DNA of 64,000 nucleotides from CAWAPS01 sp963783945 (GTDB taxonomy: Bacteria; Actinomycetota; Acidimicrobiia; Acidimicrobiales; Palsa-688), in assembly GCA_963783945.1 (NCBI GenBank), contig CAWAPS010000032.1, positions 1,054,001 through 1,118,000 on the forward strand. Reading direction: 5' to 3'. A program made the position numbers and the translations under genes. How positions within the stretch are numbered: the first letter of the stretch is position 1; each line of letters opens with the position of its first letter. This document shows, piece after piece, positions 51,627-59,152 of this stretch. Below the pieces are notes generated by a model. It searched no databases, was not told where the DNA came from, and saw only the letters and a list, made by a program, of their open reading frames with translations.

Positions 51627-53045
51627 ATGATGGGGAAAGTGAGCCAGCCCCCTGACTTTCACGGGCGGGGAGCCCCTTTCGAGATTGGCCTTCACCGCGA
51701 CCCGGATGAGCCGGAATCCCCAGCATCCGCCTCGGCCGAAACCGTCGGTGGCGATCACTCAATGGATCAGAGCTCAGTATCTGACGAGGATGCCGGACCA
51801 GAGCCCGACGGAGACGATGCCACGGAGGGGGGATACCGAGAGCCTCATGGCCCGGGCCCGGATAGTAGAAGCGATCTCGTCGCGCCCGCCGACACCGAGG
51901 GAGCGGCACCACCGTACCGTCCCGACCCGTCACCCGACACAGAGGGAGCTCGCACCTGGGCTCCGGACAGCAACGGCTTCAGGTCCCCGATAGACGTCGG
52001 CCGCGACCCTGCTTCTAGAGCCGGCTCTCCCGGCGAGAGGGACAGTCGCCAGTGGCGGGCCCTTGCTCCACCACCAATCGAGTCACGATACGTTGAATCT
52101 TCGGCGCCGGGTTCGGCGACTGTCACGGATGGGTCGGCAAATTTGGGGCAGGGCGGCGACTACCCGTCCCTCGCCGTCAGCCAGGGCCCAGATCAGACTC
52201 CTGGGCGGACCGAGACCCTCGACGACCGGCCGCCGGTCTATCGGCACCCAGCCGCCGCATCCCACCCGCTCCCCCGAACTCTCGCCATCGCCAATCAGAA
52301 GGGTGGCGTAGGGAAGACCACCACCGCGGTGAACCTGGGGGCGGCTCTGGCCGAGCTCGATTACCGGGTACTGGTCGTTGACCTCGACCCTCAGGGAAAC
52401 GCCACCACCGGTTTGGGGATCAACGGCCGCAATCTCGATTCGTCGATCTACGACGCCATGCTCCACGAGGTTCCCATCGAGGACGTGATCGAGCCGACAT
52501 CGCTCCGGAACCTCTTCGTAGTGCCGGCGACCATCGATCTGGCCGGAGCCGAGATCGAGCTCGTGCCGGTGTTCAGCCGGGAGCTCCGGCTCCGAAAGGC
52601 CCTGCAACCGGTCGGGTCCGATTTCGACTTCACCATTATCGACTGTCCGCCATCTCTCGGCCTGCTCACCATCAACGGCCTGGCCGCCGCCGGCGAGGTG
52701 GTCGTCCCGATCCAATGTGAGTACTACGCGCTCGAAGGCCTGGGCCAGCTTCTCCGGAATGTCAGCCTCGTCCAGGGCAACCTCAACAGCGAGCTGGAAG
52801 TGTCCACCTTTATCCTGACCATGTATGACGCCCGCACCAAGCTCGCCGAGCAGGTAGCCGAAGAGGTGCGGCAGCACTTCGGAGACCGGGTGTGCCGGAG
52901 CGTGGTGCCGAGAACCGTGCGGCTTTCCGAAGCGCCGTCCTTCGGCCAGCCGATCATCATCTTCGACTCATCCTCTAGAGGGTCGATTGCGTATAGAGAG
53001 TTGGCCAAGGAGGTGAGCGGTGGCGCGCCGCAGCGGGTTAGGTAG
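51627..53045 (+). CDS. parA: Chromosome-partitioning ATPase ParA with long N-terminal extension
   Basis: About 472 residues. The deviant Walker A NQKGGVGKTTTAVNLG begins near 225 and is followed by VLVVDLDPQGNATTG, IIDCPPSLGLLT and the C-terminal SEAPSFGQPIIIFDSSSRG. The first ~215 residues are an acidic, Pro/Ser/Gly-rich, probably disordered extension; most ParA proteins begin close to the Walker motif. The start is uncertain: ATG 51627 lacks a clear Shine-Dalgarno. Forms a nucleoid-bound gradient that moves ParB-parS complexes. Overlaps parB by 26 nt. Confidence 0.9.
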   Translation: MMGKVSQPPDFHGRGAPFEIGLHRDPDEPESPASASAETVGGDHSMDQSSVSDEDAGPEPDGDDATEGGYREPHGPGPDSRSDLVAPADTEGAAPPYRPDPSPDTEGARTWAPDSNGFRSPIDVGRDPASRAGSPGERDSRQWRALAPPPIESRYVESSAPGSATVTDGSANLGQGGDYPSLAVSQGPDQTPGRTETLDDRPPVYRHPAAASHPLPRTLAIANQKGGVGKTTTAVNLGAALAELDYRVLVVDLDPQGNATTGLGINGRNLDSSIYDAMLHEVPIEDVIEPTSLRNLFVVPATIDLAGAEIELVPVFSRELRLRKALQPVGSDFDFTIIDCPPSLGLLTINGLAAAGEVVVPIQCEYYALEGLGQLLRNVSLVQGNLNSELEVSTFILTMYDARTKLAEQVAEEVRQHFGDRVCRSVVPRTVRLSEAPSFGQPIIIFDSSSRGSIAYRELAKEVSGGAPQRVR

Positions 53046-53901
53046 GGGGCTGGGGGCCCTCATACCGACAGAAGTGACGGGGGACCGGTCGTCGTCCCTG
53101 CTGGACATCCCGGTAACTGACATCCGGGCCAACCCCCACCAACCACGATCCTCGTTCGATGAGGAGAGCCTGGCTTTCCTCGCCGCGTCCATCCGGGAGG
53201 TCGGGGTCCTCCAGCCTGTGCTGGTGCGCCAGCAGCTCGAGGACGGCTCCTACGAGCTGATTGCCGGCGAAAGACGGTGGCGGGCGGCCAAGCGGGCCGG
53301 CTTGCAGACCATCCCTGCGATCGTCCGTAACGTGTCGGAGCTCGGAAGCATAGAGCAGGCCCTCATCGAGAACCTCCATCGCCAAGACCTCAATCCGCTC
53401 GAAGAAGCTGGCGCATATCAACAACTGATCGAGGACTTCGGCCTGACTCACGAGCAGCTGTCCACCCGGGTCGGTCGAAGCCGAGCGGCCATCACCAACA
53501 CGCTGAGACTGTTTCAGCTGCCCCCTACCGTCCAAAAGATGGTCGCCGACGGCCAGCTGAGCGCGGGCCACGCCCGAGCCCTACTCGGTACTCCGGACCG
53601 GGCGTTCCAGGAGGCCCTGGCCCGACGGGCGGTGGCAGAGCAGCTTTCAGTCAGAGCAGTGGAGGACGCAGTCCGGGACCGCAACGAACTCGGCGGAGCC
53701 GGTGCCGCCCGGGCGTCACAGCATTCCACGTTACCTCAGCCGGGAATCCTCGAACTCGAGGAGCTGCTCTCCTCCCACCTGGCCACCCGGGTAAAGGTGC
53801 AACTCGGGACAAAACGCGGCAAGGTGACAATCGATTTCGCCACTCTCGAGGATCTTGAGCGCATATACCGTGCTATGACAGAACCCACTCCCGAGCCGTA
53901 A
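53020..53901 (+). CDS. parB: Chromosome-partitioning CTPase/DNA-binding protein ParB
   Basis: 293 residues. It opens ARRSGLGRGLGALIP (ParA-stimulating N terminus). NPHQPRSSF and GERRWRAAKRAG form the CTP-binding pocket, IEQALIENLHRQDLNPLEEA follows, and the parS-reading helix-turn-helix is LTHEQLSTRVGRSRAAITN. LSAGHARALLG and a C-terminal dimerisation domain complete it. Loads and spreads at parS sites such as those at 49048 and 51573. GTG 53020 has AAGGAGG 6 nt upstream inside parA. Confidence 0.95.
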   Translation: MARRSGLGRGLGALIPTEVTGDRSSSLLDIPVTDIRANPHQPRSSFDEESLAFLAASIREVGVLQPVLVRQQLEDGSYELIAGERRWRAAKRAGLQTIPAIVRNVSELGSIEQALIENLHRQDLNPLEEAGAYQQLIEDFGLTHEQLSTRVGRSRAAITNTLRLFQLPPTVQKMVADGQLSAGHARALLGTPDRAFQEALARRAVAEQLSVRAVEDAVRDRNELGGAGAARASQHSTLPQPGILELEELLSSHLATRVKVQLGTKRGKVTIDFATLEDLERIYRAMTEPTPEP

Positions 53902-53916
53902 GTTCCAGCAAGTCAA

Positions 53917-53960
53917 GAAGCCGGAGACTCTCAACGCGGTCCTGAGGGTCTCCTGGCTTC
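53917..53960 (+). terminator. Hairpin terminator after parB
   Basis: GAAGCC-GGAGAC pairs with GTCTCC-T-GGCTTC (12 bp with one bulged T) starting 16 nt after the parB stop; loop about 19 nt. No long U-tract. It would end the parAB transcript. Confidence 0.65.
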
Positions 53961-53963
53961 ACC

Positions 53964-53996
53964 TCATCCACAGACTGTGGCTAAACATGTGGAAAT
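53964..53996. other. Cluster of three DnaA-box-like sites
   Basis: TCATCCACA (53964-53972), TGTGGCTAA (53976-53984, complement of TTAGCCACA) and TGTGGAAAT (53988-53996) differ from TTATCCACA by one, one and two bases. The first two form CCACAG-A-CTGTGG, the same core as the palindrome at 41300. Candidate part of the chromosomal origin or a DnaA-titration site. Confidence 0.45.
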
Positions 53997-54040
53997 AGGG
54001 TTCCAGCCTCAGCGTCAGGTGACGCCGCAGGCGACCCGAA

Positions 54041-54367
54041 TCACAGGTAAGGGTGAATCTCCTGCAGCAGTTGGCCCTTGCCCTTGGCCCCCACGATCCG
54101 CACCTGGGGCTGCCCGTCCTTGAACAGAATCATGGTGGGGATGCTCATCACGTCGAATCGGCGAGCAAGCTCCAGATTCTCGTCGATGTTGATCTTGGCC
54201 ACCCTTAGCTTCCCGGCCTGCTCGGAGGCGATCTCATCCAGGATCGGGGCAACCATCTTGCACGGTCCGCACCACTCCGCCCAGAAGTCCACCAACACGG
54301 GCTCGGCCGCGGCTTGGATCTCCTCGTCGAAGGTCTGATCCGTCAGGGTCATCTCCAGCTGGGACAC
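54041..54367 (-). CDS. trxA: Thioredoxin
   Basis: 108 residues with the active site WAEWCGPCKM (Cys at about 31 and 34), the cis-Pro loop MSIPTMILFKDGQ and standard thioredoxin length. Reduces protein disulfides with electrons from the thioredoxin reductase encoded upstream. GTG 54367, with AAGGCGAG before it. Convergent with parB. Confidence 0.95.
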   Translation of the reverse strand: MSQLEMTLTDQTFDEEIQAAAEPVLVDFWAEWCGPCKMVAPILDEIASEQAGKLRVAKINIDENLELARRFDVMSIPTMILFKDGQPQVRIVGAKGKGQLLQEIHPYL

Positions 54368-54507
54368 TTTCTCGCCTTTCTCCGCACCCCATCAGGGGTG
54401 CCGGGGTCTTCACGTCTTCCAACAGCGCCGACCTGGATGTACATTCCCTGGTCAGAGACCCCTGGCCGTTTCCGTCCCGGGCCCTGGGCGGCAGGTCGAT
54501 GCGCCGC

Positions 54508-55494
54508 TCAGCCCGAGTGTGAGGTCGCCTCGAGCCAGCGTTCGGCGTCGATGGCGGCCATGCACCCACTGCCGGCAGCGGTCACGGCTTGCCGGTACGT
54601 ATGGTCCTGAACATCGCCGCAGGCGAAGACCCCGTCGATGTTGGTGGCGGTCGAGCCGGTGGCGGTCACGAGATACCCCGCCTCGTCCATGTCCAGCCAG
54701 TCGGCAAAGATCGCAGTGTTCGGCGCATGGCCGATCGCTACGAAGACACCGCTCACCGGCAGGTACGAGTCCTCACCCGTGACCGTATTGCGCAGCTCCA
54801 ACCCTTCGACCTTGGACTCGCCGACGATGTGAGTCACCACGGAGTCCCACACGAACCGAATCTTGGGATTCTTGAATGCCCGGTCCTGCATGATCTTGCT
54901 GGCCCGCAGCTCCTTCCGGCGGTGTACCACCGTCACGGTATCGCCGAACTTGGTCAGAAAGATGGCCTCCTCCAGCGCCGAGTCACCCCCTCCGATGACC
55001 GCAATGTCCTTGCCCCGGAAGAAGAAACCGTCGCAGGTCGCGCAAGTCGAGACTCCCTTGCTCAGCAGGCGCTCCTCCGCCGGCAAACCCAGCATCAGGG
55101 AGCGTGCACCGGTTGCCACGATCACGGAGCGAGCCTGATGCTCGGTGTCCTCCCCGGTCGAAGGATCGGGCGCCCAGACCCGCAACGGCTGGGCGGATAA
55201 GTCAACCCGGCTGGCTTTGGTAGTGATGAATTCCGCCCCGAAGCGGGCCGCCTGAGCCCGCATGTTGCCCATCAGTTCGGGGCCCGCCAACCCCTCTATG
55301 AATCCCGGGTAGTTCTCGATATCAGTTGTCAGCATCAGCTGACCACCCGGCTGGTCGCTCGTCGAGGACGGCTCTCCCTCAATCACCAACGGGGCCAGGT
55401 TGGCCCGGGCCGCGTATATCGCCGCGGTTAAGCCCGCCGGTCCTGACCCGACGATGATGACGTCACGTACCGGGGGTGTATCGACATTGGTCAT
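54508..55494 (-). CDS. trxB: Thioredoxin reductase
   Basis: 328 residues. FAD motif GSGPAGLTAAIYAAR at about 16-30, redox-active CATCDG near 148, NADPH motif VIGGGDSALEEAIFL and FAD-binding GVFACGDVQDHTYRQAVTAAGSGC. NADPH-dependent reductase of thioredoxin. ATG 55494 is chosen for the preceding GGAGC and the homologous N terminus; a longer upstream frame is not supported. It forms a trxB-trxA unit with 140 bp between. Confidence 0.95.
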   Translation of the reverse strand: MTNVDTPPVRDVIIVGSGPAGLTAAIYAARANLAPLVIEGEPSSTSDQPGGQLMLTTDIENYPGFIEGLAGPELMGNMRAQAARFGAEFITTKASRVDLSAQPLRVWAPDPSTGEDTEHQARSVIVATGARSLMLGLPAEERLLSKGVSTCATCDGFFFRGKDIAVIGGGDSALEEAIFLTKFGDTVTVVHRRKELRASKIMQDRAFKNPKIRFVWDSVVTHIVGESKVEGLELRNTVTGEDSYLPVSGVFVAIGHAPNTAIFADWLDMDEAGYLVTATGSTATNIDGVFACGDVQDHTYRQAVTAAGSGCMAAIDAERWLEATSHSG

Positions 55495-55519
55495 ATTGGA
55501 GCAGCTCCTAAAGTGTCCT

Positions 55520-55849
55520 TCACGCGTCCTTGACGCGCCCCTTCCACAAGCAGAACGCTCCAGCCCCCAGGAATATTGCCGACACGATGGCGTCAGCAAT
55601 CCACACCCGGCGAGACAGTGGATGGATCGGAAGGTACACATACAGCAGCCGGAGCGCGGCGATGATCAGGAGGACGAGTAGCACCAAAGCGAGCACGCCC
55701 GCCACGATCCCGTACACCACGCCCCGGGCACCGATGATCGCCGGTACCGTTGCCTTCTCCCGGACGGTGGTTACGACCGACTCGATCCGGTCGGTCACCT
55801 CGTAGGTCCAGTCGTGCTCCTCAGGCGTGACCGGGGTGTTGAGCGCCAT
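55520..55849 (-). CDS. Small two-helix membrane protein
   Basis: 109 residues: a soluble N-terminal part (EEHDWTYEVTDRIESVVTTVREKATVP), transmembrane helix 1 (GVLALVLLVLLIIAALRLLYVYL), a short loop and helix 2 (IVSAIFLGAGAFCLW) ending KGRVKDA. The family is not recognised, but a small membrane protein between trxB and the mviN-type region is common in actinobacteria. ATG 55849 has a TAGTCT box 6 nt upstream and no Shine-Dalgarno. The stop lies 25 bp before the trxB start. Confidence 0.7.
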   Translation of the reverse strand: MALNTPVTPEEHDWTYEVTDRIESVVTTVREKATVPAIIGARGVVYGIVAGVLALVLLVLLIIAALRLLYVYLPIHPLSRRVWIADAIVSAIFLGAGAFCLWKGRVKDA

Positions 55850-55855
55850 GGGCAA

Positions 55856-55861
55856 AGACTA
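55856..55861 (-). promoter_or_regulatory. -10 box (TAGTCT) of the small membrane gene and trxB operon
   Basis: TAGTCT on the minus strand ends 6 nt before ATG 55849, fitting a leaderless transcript that may continue into trxB-trxA. Confidence 0.4.
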
Positions 55862-55939
55862 GCCGTGCCGGCCGGTCGCACCCCGGTTGCCGGTCGATCG
55901 GGTCGCGCCGGCGGGCCTTGCTCGCGCCGGCTTCGCTGG

Positions 55940-58084
55940 TCAGCTCACCCGCAGCTCCGCCACCTGCACCTGATCCGCCGGCCCGAGATTGGTGATCCAG
56001 AGCAGCACGTAGCGTCCGTGATGACCCCCGAGAGAAAGGGTGGTGGCACCGTTGATGCCCGTCTTGCTGGCCGTAGCCGCCCCCCACGCCGTCACCGCCT
56101 GGCCCGACGCTACAGGGGTCGCGGAGACGAAGGCCTGGGCTGACCAGCCGACACTCGCCGAGGTCACCAAGAGGCTGTGCAGCGTCTCCGCCGAGTTGAG
56201 ATCGATCGCCAGGCCCACCCCCGGGTACAGGTTGGAGAACGTGGAGTCGTGGTAGCGATCCGTCTCCCAGAACGTCGCCGGGTTGCCGTCGTGGGCATAT
56301 TTGGTCATGTCGGGGTTGTCGGGCTGCCGGCTGTCGACCATGAAGACGCCGACCGAAGAAATCCGAGCCGCGACCACCGACGGGACGGTCGTCGTATCGC
56401 TGTTGACCTTGGCGCGATGCCCATCCGACCTGAGTACGAACACGGCGGCCAGAGCCCCCGCCACGACCAGGGCGGCAACCGCGGCCCCGACCCGTCGCCG
56501 CTTACGGCGAACACCTGATCGGGCCGGGTAGCGTCCGTAGGGATCGGTTGTCGAGCCGGAGCGTCCTTCAACCGGAGGCGCCAGACGTGGGCTCCCGCCC
56601 GGGGGTGGGGACCCGTACGAGGGGCCGAACCGGGTAGGGTCCGAACCGCCCGGGTAGCCGGTGGACCGGCCCGGATCACCCCCGTGGTTGTAAGCAGCCG
56701 AACCCGCGGCAGCGATGCTGCCGGGAGGCAGGGCGACCGGGCCCGCGGGCGCCGGACCCACCGTCCCGCCCGTCGGTACCCCGGCCGTTCCGGGCGGCGG
56801 ACCGAGGTACCCGCTCGGCGCCGCGCCCGCTGCGCCCGCCGGCGGCGAACCGACCGGGACCGGGGGCCACTCGGTCGCACCGGGCGGTCCGGAGATGCCG
56901 GTATTCGCCGGGTACGTTCCGTTGGTGGCCCCGGACGACGGACCAGGCGATTCGCTCGACAGGGCAACGGTTTTATCCGCACCCGAGGCCGCCCCGAGCG
57001 GGGGAGGAAAGGCGGCCGGGGCCAGCCCGGTCGGGGGGGCATACCCGGACAGGTGGCCCACCGTCGCAGGACGGGTCGACCCCGGCCCTCCCTGGGGGAG
57101 GATCCCCGTCGGACCCTGATCCACCGCGGGCGCCAGGGGCGGCGGCGGCGGCGGATAGCCCGAACCGCGCCGGCGGACGGACCGCCCGGTCGGCCCCCGC
57201 GGGTAATCAGTGGGCGGGGCGAGCGGACCGAGAGCGTCCAGTCGTTGCCGAAGGACCACAGCGGAAGGGATCCGGCGATCGGGGTTCTTGGCCAGGAGGT
57301 CGCTGACCAGCTTGTCGAGGCCGGCCGGCACCGAGCGGACGCGGGCCGACACCTTGGGTACCCGGTCGTTGAGATGGGACATGGCCGTGGCCACATCGGT
57401 CTCCCCAGCAAACGGGGCCTCGCCGACCAGCATCTCGTAGAGGACCACTCCGAGCGAGTAGAGATCGGCCCGGGCGTCGGGATCTGTACCCCTTATCTGC
57501 TCCGGACTCAGGTACTTGGGGGTGCCGAGCACGGTGCCGGTTCGAGTCAAGTCGCGCACGGACTCGGCGCCCGCCTTGGCGATCCCGAAATCGGTGACCT
57601 TCACCCGCAGCCCGCCGAGACCATCCTCGACGAGGAGGATGTTCGCAGGCTTGATATCTCTGTGCACCAAACCCGCCTGGTGAGCTGCGGCCAGGGCGTC
57701 AGCGATCTGCCGGGCGACCGCCACCGCCTGCCACGGCTCCAGCCGGCCCTGGTCCCCGAGCATCTGGCGCAACGTCCGGCCCCGGACCAGCTCCATGACT
57801 ATGTATGCGGTGCCACCGTCGTAGCCGGTGTCGTAGGTGGCAACCACGGCGGGATGGGCCAGCCGGGCCGCGGTTATCGCCTCGCGCCGGAACCGCTCCA
57901 GAAACACCTCGTCCGACGCCAGGTAGGAGTGCAACACCTTGACCGCGACCGGCCGGCTCAGCACGGCGTCGTAGCCTTCCCAAACCTCTGCCATGCCCCC
58001 GCGAGCGATCGGCGCGACGAGCCGGTACCGCCCGCCGAGCGTGCGACCGATGGTGATCGGCGTGGTCGGATCGAAGCCCGGCAC
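55940..58084 (-). CDS. Transmembrane Ser/Thr kinase with discoidin-like extracellular domain
   Basis: About 714 residues from GTG 58084. The kinase domain at about 17-280 has the Lys of VAVKVLH, HRDIKPANILL and DFGIAKA intact, so it should be active. A Pro/Gly/Ala-rich linker of roughly 240 residues leads to a transmembrane helix near 528-551 and a ~160-residue ectodomain resembling discoidin/F5-8C (HDGNPATFWETDRY, VGLAIDLNSAETLHSLLVTS, YVLLWITNLGP). The kinase-helix-discoidin order equals the C-terminal half of mycobacterial MviN, and the gene occupies that position between trxB and DUF6049, but the flippase half is absent. TACGCT lies 8 nt before the start. Confidence 0.85.
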   Translation of the reverse strand: MPGFDPTTPITIGRTLGGRYRLVAPIARGGMAEVWEGYDAVLSRPVAVKVLHSYLASDEVFLERFRREAITAARLAHPAVVATYDTGYDGGTAYIVMELVRGRTLRQMLGDQGRLEPWQAVAVARQIADALAAAHQAGLVHRDIKPANILLVEDGLGGLRVKVTDFGIAKAGAESVRDLTRTGTVLGTPKYLSPEQIRGTDPDARADLYSLGVVLYEMLVGEAPFAGETDVATAMSHLNDRVPKVSARVRSVPAGLDKLVSDLLAKNPDRRIPSAVVLRQRLDALGPLAPPTDYPRGPTGRSVRRRGSGYPPPPPPLAPAVDQGPTGILPQGGPGSTRPATVGHLSGYAPPTGLAPAAFPPPLGAASGADKTVALSSESPGPSSGATNGTYPANTGISGPPGATEWPPVPVGSPPAGAAGAAPSGYLGPPPGTAGVPTGGTVGPAPAGPVALPPGSIAAAGSAAYNHGGDPGRSTGYPGGSDPTRFGPSYGSPPPGGSPRLAPPVEGRSGSTTDPYGRYPARSGVRRKRRRVGAAVAALVVAGALAAVFVLRSDGHRAKVNSDTTTVPSVVAARISSVGVFMVDSRQPDNPDMTKYAHDGNPATFWETDRYHDSTFSNLYPGVGLAIDLNSAETLHSLLVTSASVGWSAQAFVSATPVASGQAVTAWGAATASKTGINGATTLSLGGHHGRYVLLWITNLGPADQVQVAELRVS

Positions 58085-58092
58085 GACCAAAG

Positions 58093-58098
58093 AGCGTA
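58093..58098 (-). promoter_or_regulatory. -10 box (TACGCT) of the kinase-discoidin gene
   Basis: TACGCT on the minus strand ends 8 nt before GTG 58084; no Shine-Dalgarno is visible. Confidence 0.35.
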
Positions 58099-58213
58099 CT
58101 TGGGGTGGGGGCCCGCGGCCGTTCACCCACGGCCAACCTGGGGTGAAATCCCGTCTCACCCGCTCCAGCAAAGACTCCGGCCAGGTAAATAGCTTTGAAC
58201 TCGAGCCGGGACT

Positions 58214-59053
58214 TCAGCCGGGGATCCAGGCGGCGCCGACGGAACCAGGCCCGGCGTGAGTCCCGATGACCGGGCCCAAATCGCCAACGAGAACGTTCTC
58301 GGTGGAGTGCGACCTGTCGAGCAGGCTCATGATCTCATCGAGATCCGACGGGTCGGCGGCAAAGAGGGCCAGCCGGGCGATGGGTCCGGCATCGCCGATC
58401 TTCTCGGCCAGATACCTCATCGCCTTGCCTCGGGTGCGCTGCTTGGACTCTTCTTGAACCTCACCGTCGCGTACCTCCACCACCGGCTTGATCGCCAGCA
58501 ACGACCCGACCAGCGCCTGCGCCCCGCCGATCCGGCCGCCCTTCTTCAGGTTCTCGAGCGTGTCTATAACCCCGTACAGCCGCAGCTTGTGGACCGCGGC
58601 CTCCGCCGCGTTCACTACTTCGGCCACCGTTCCACCCCGGTTGGCCGTCTGGGCCGCTTCGATGGCGATGAGACCCTCGCCCATGGACACGCTGAGCGAA
58701 TCGATCACTCTCACCCGTACTTGCCCCTCCAGGGCTCGCGCCGCCTGGCGGGCCGATTCGATGGTCGCCGACATCTTCGACGAGAGGTTCACGCACACCA
58801 CCTCGTCGGCACCGTCGGCTGCCATGGCCTGAAACGCCTCCTGGAACTGGCCAGGGGACGGCGCCGACGTCTCCGGCAACCCGTCGAAAGTGGTGCATCT
58901 GGACCAGAAGTCCTTGGTGGACAGCTCGACCCGATCGATGTACTCATCGGGGCCGAAGCGGACACGTAACGACACCAGCCCGATCCCGAGCTCCGCCAGC
59001 AGCTCGTCGGGCAGATCACACGCGGAATCTGTCACCACTCGGACGCCAGCCAA
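58214..59053 (-). CDS. DegV family fatty-acid-binding protein
   Basis: 279 residues with DegV blocks: VVTDSACDLPDELLAELGI, FWSRCTTFDGLPETSAPSPGQF, VCVNLSSKMSATIESARQA, VRVIDSLSVSMGEG and TLENLKKGGRIGGAQALVGSLLAIKP. DegV/FakB proteins bind fatty acids or acyl phosphates for FakA-type kinases; no fakA is nearby. TTG 59053 is supported by GGGAGG 8 nt upstream. It lies between the DUF6049 gene and the kinase-discoidin gene on the same strand. Confidence 0.9.
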   Translation of the reverse strand: MAGVRVVTDSACDLPDELLAELGIGLVSLRVRFGPDEYIDRVELSTKDFWSRCTTFDGLPETSAPSPGQFQEAFQAMAADGADEVVCVNLSSKMSATIESARQAARALEGQVRVRVIDSLSVSMGEGLIAIEAAQTANRGGTVAEVVNAAEAAVHKLRLYGVIDTLENLKKGGRIGGAQALVGSLLAIKPVVEVRDGEVQEESKQRTRGKAMRYLAEKIGDAGPIARLALFAADPSDLDEIMSLLDRSHSTENVLVGDLGPVIGTHAGPGSVGAAWIPG

Positions 59054-59152
59054 TGTCAGTCCTCCCGATCGGGCCCAGGAGCAGTTCCCCGGGCGACCAA
59101 CTTTGGACCAGAAACCGGGCTCGATGGTGACACCACCACTCCCGGCGTGGGA

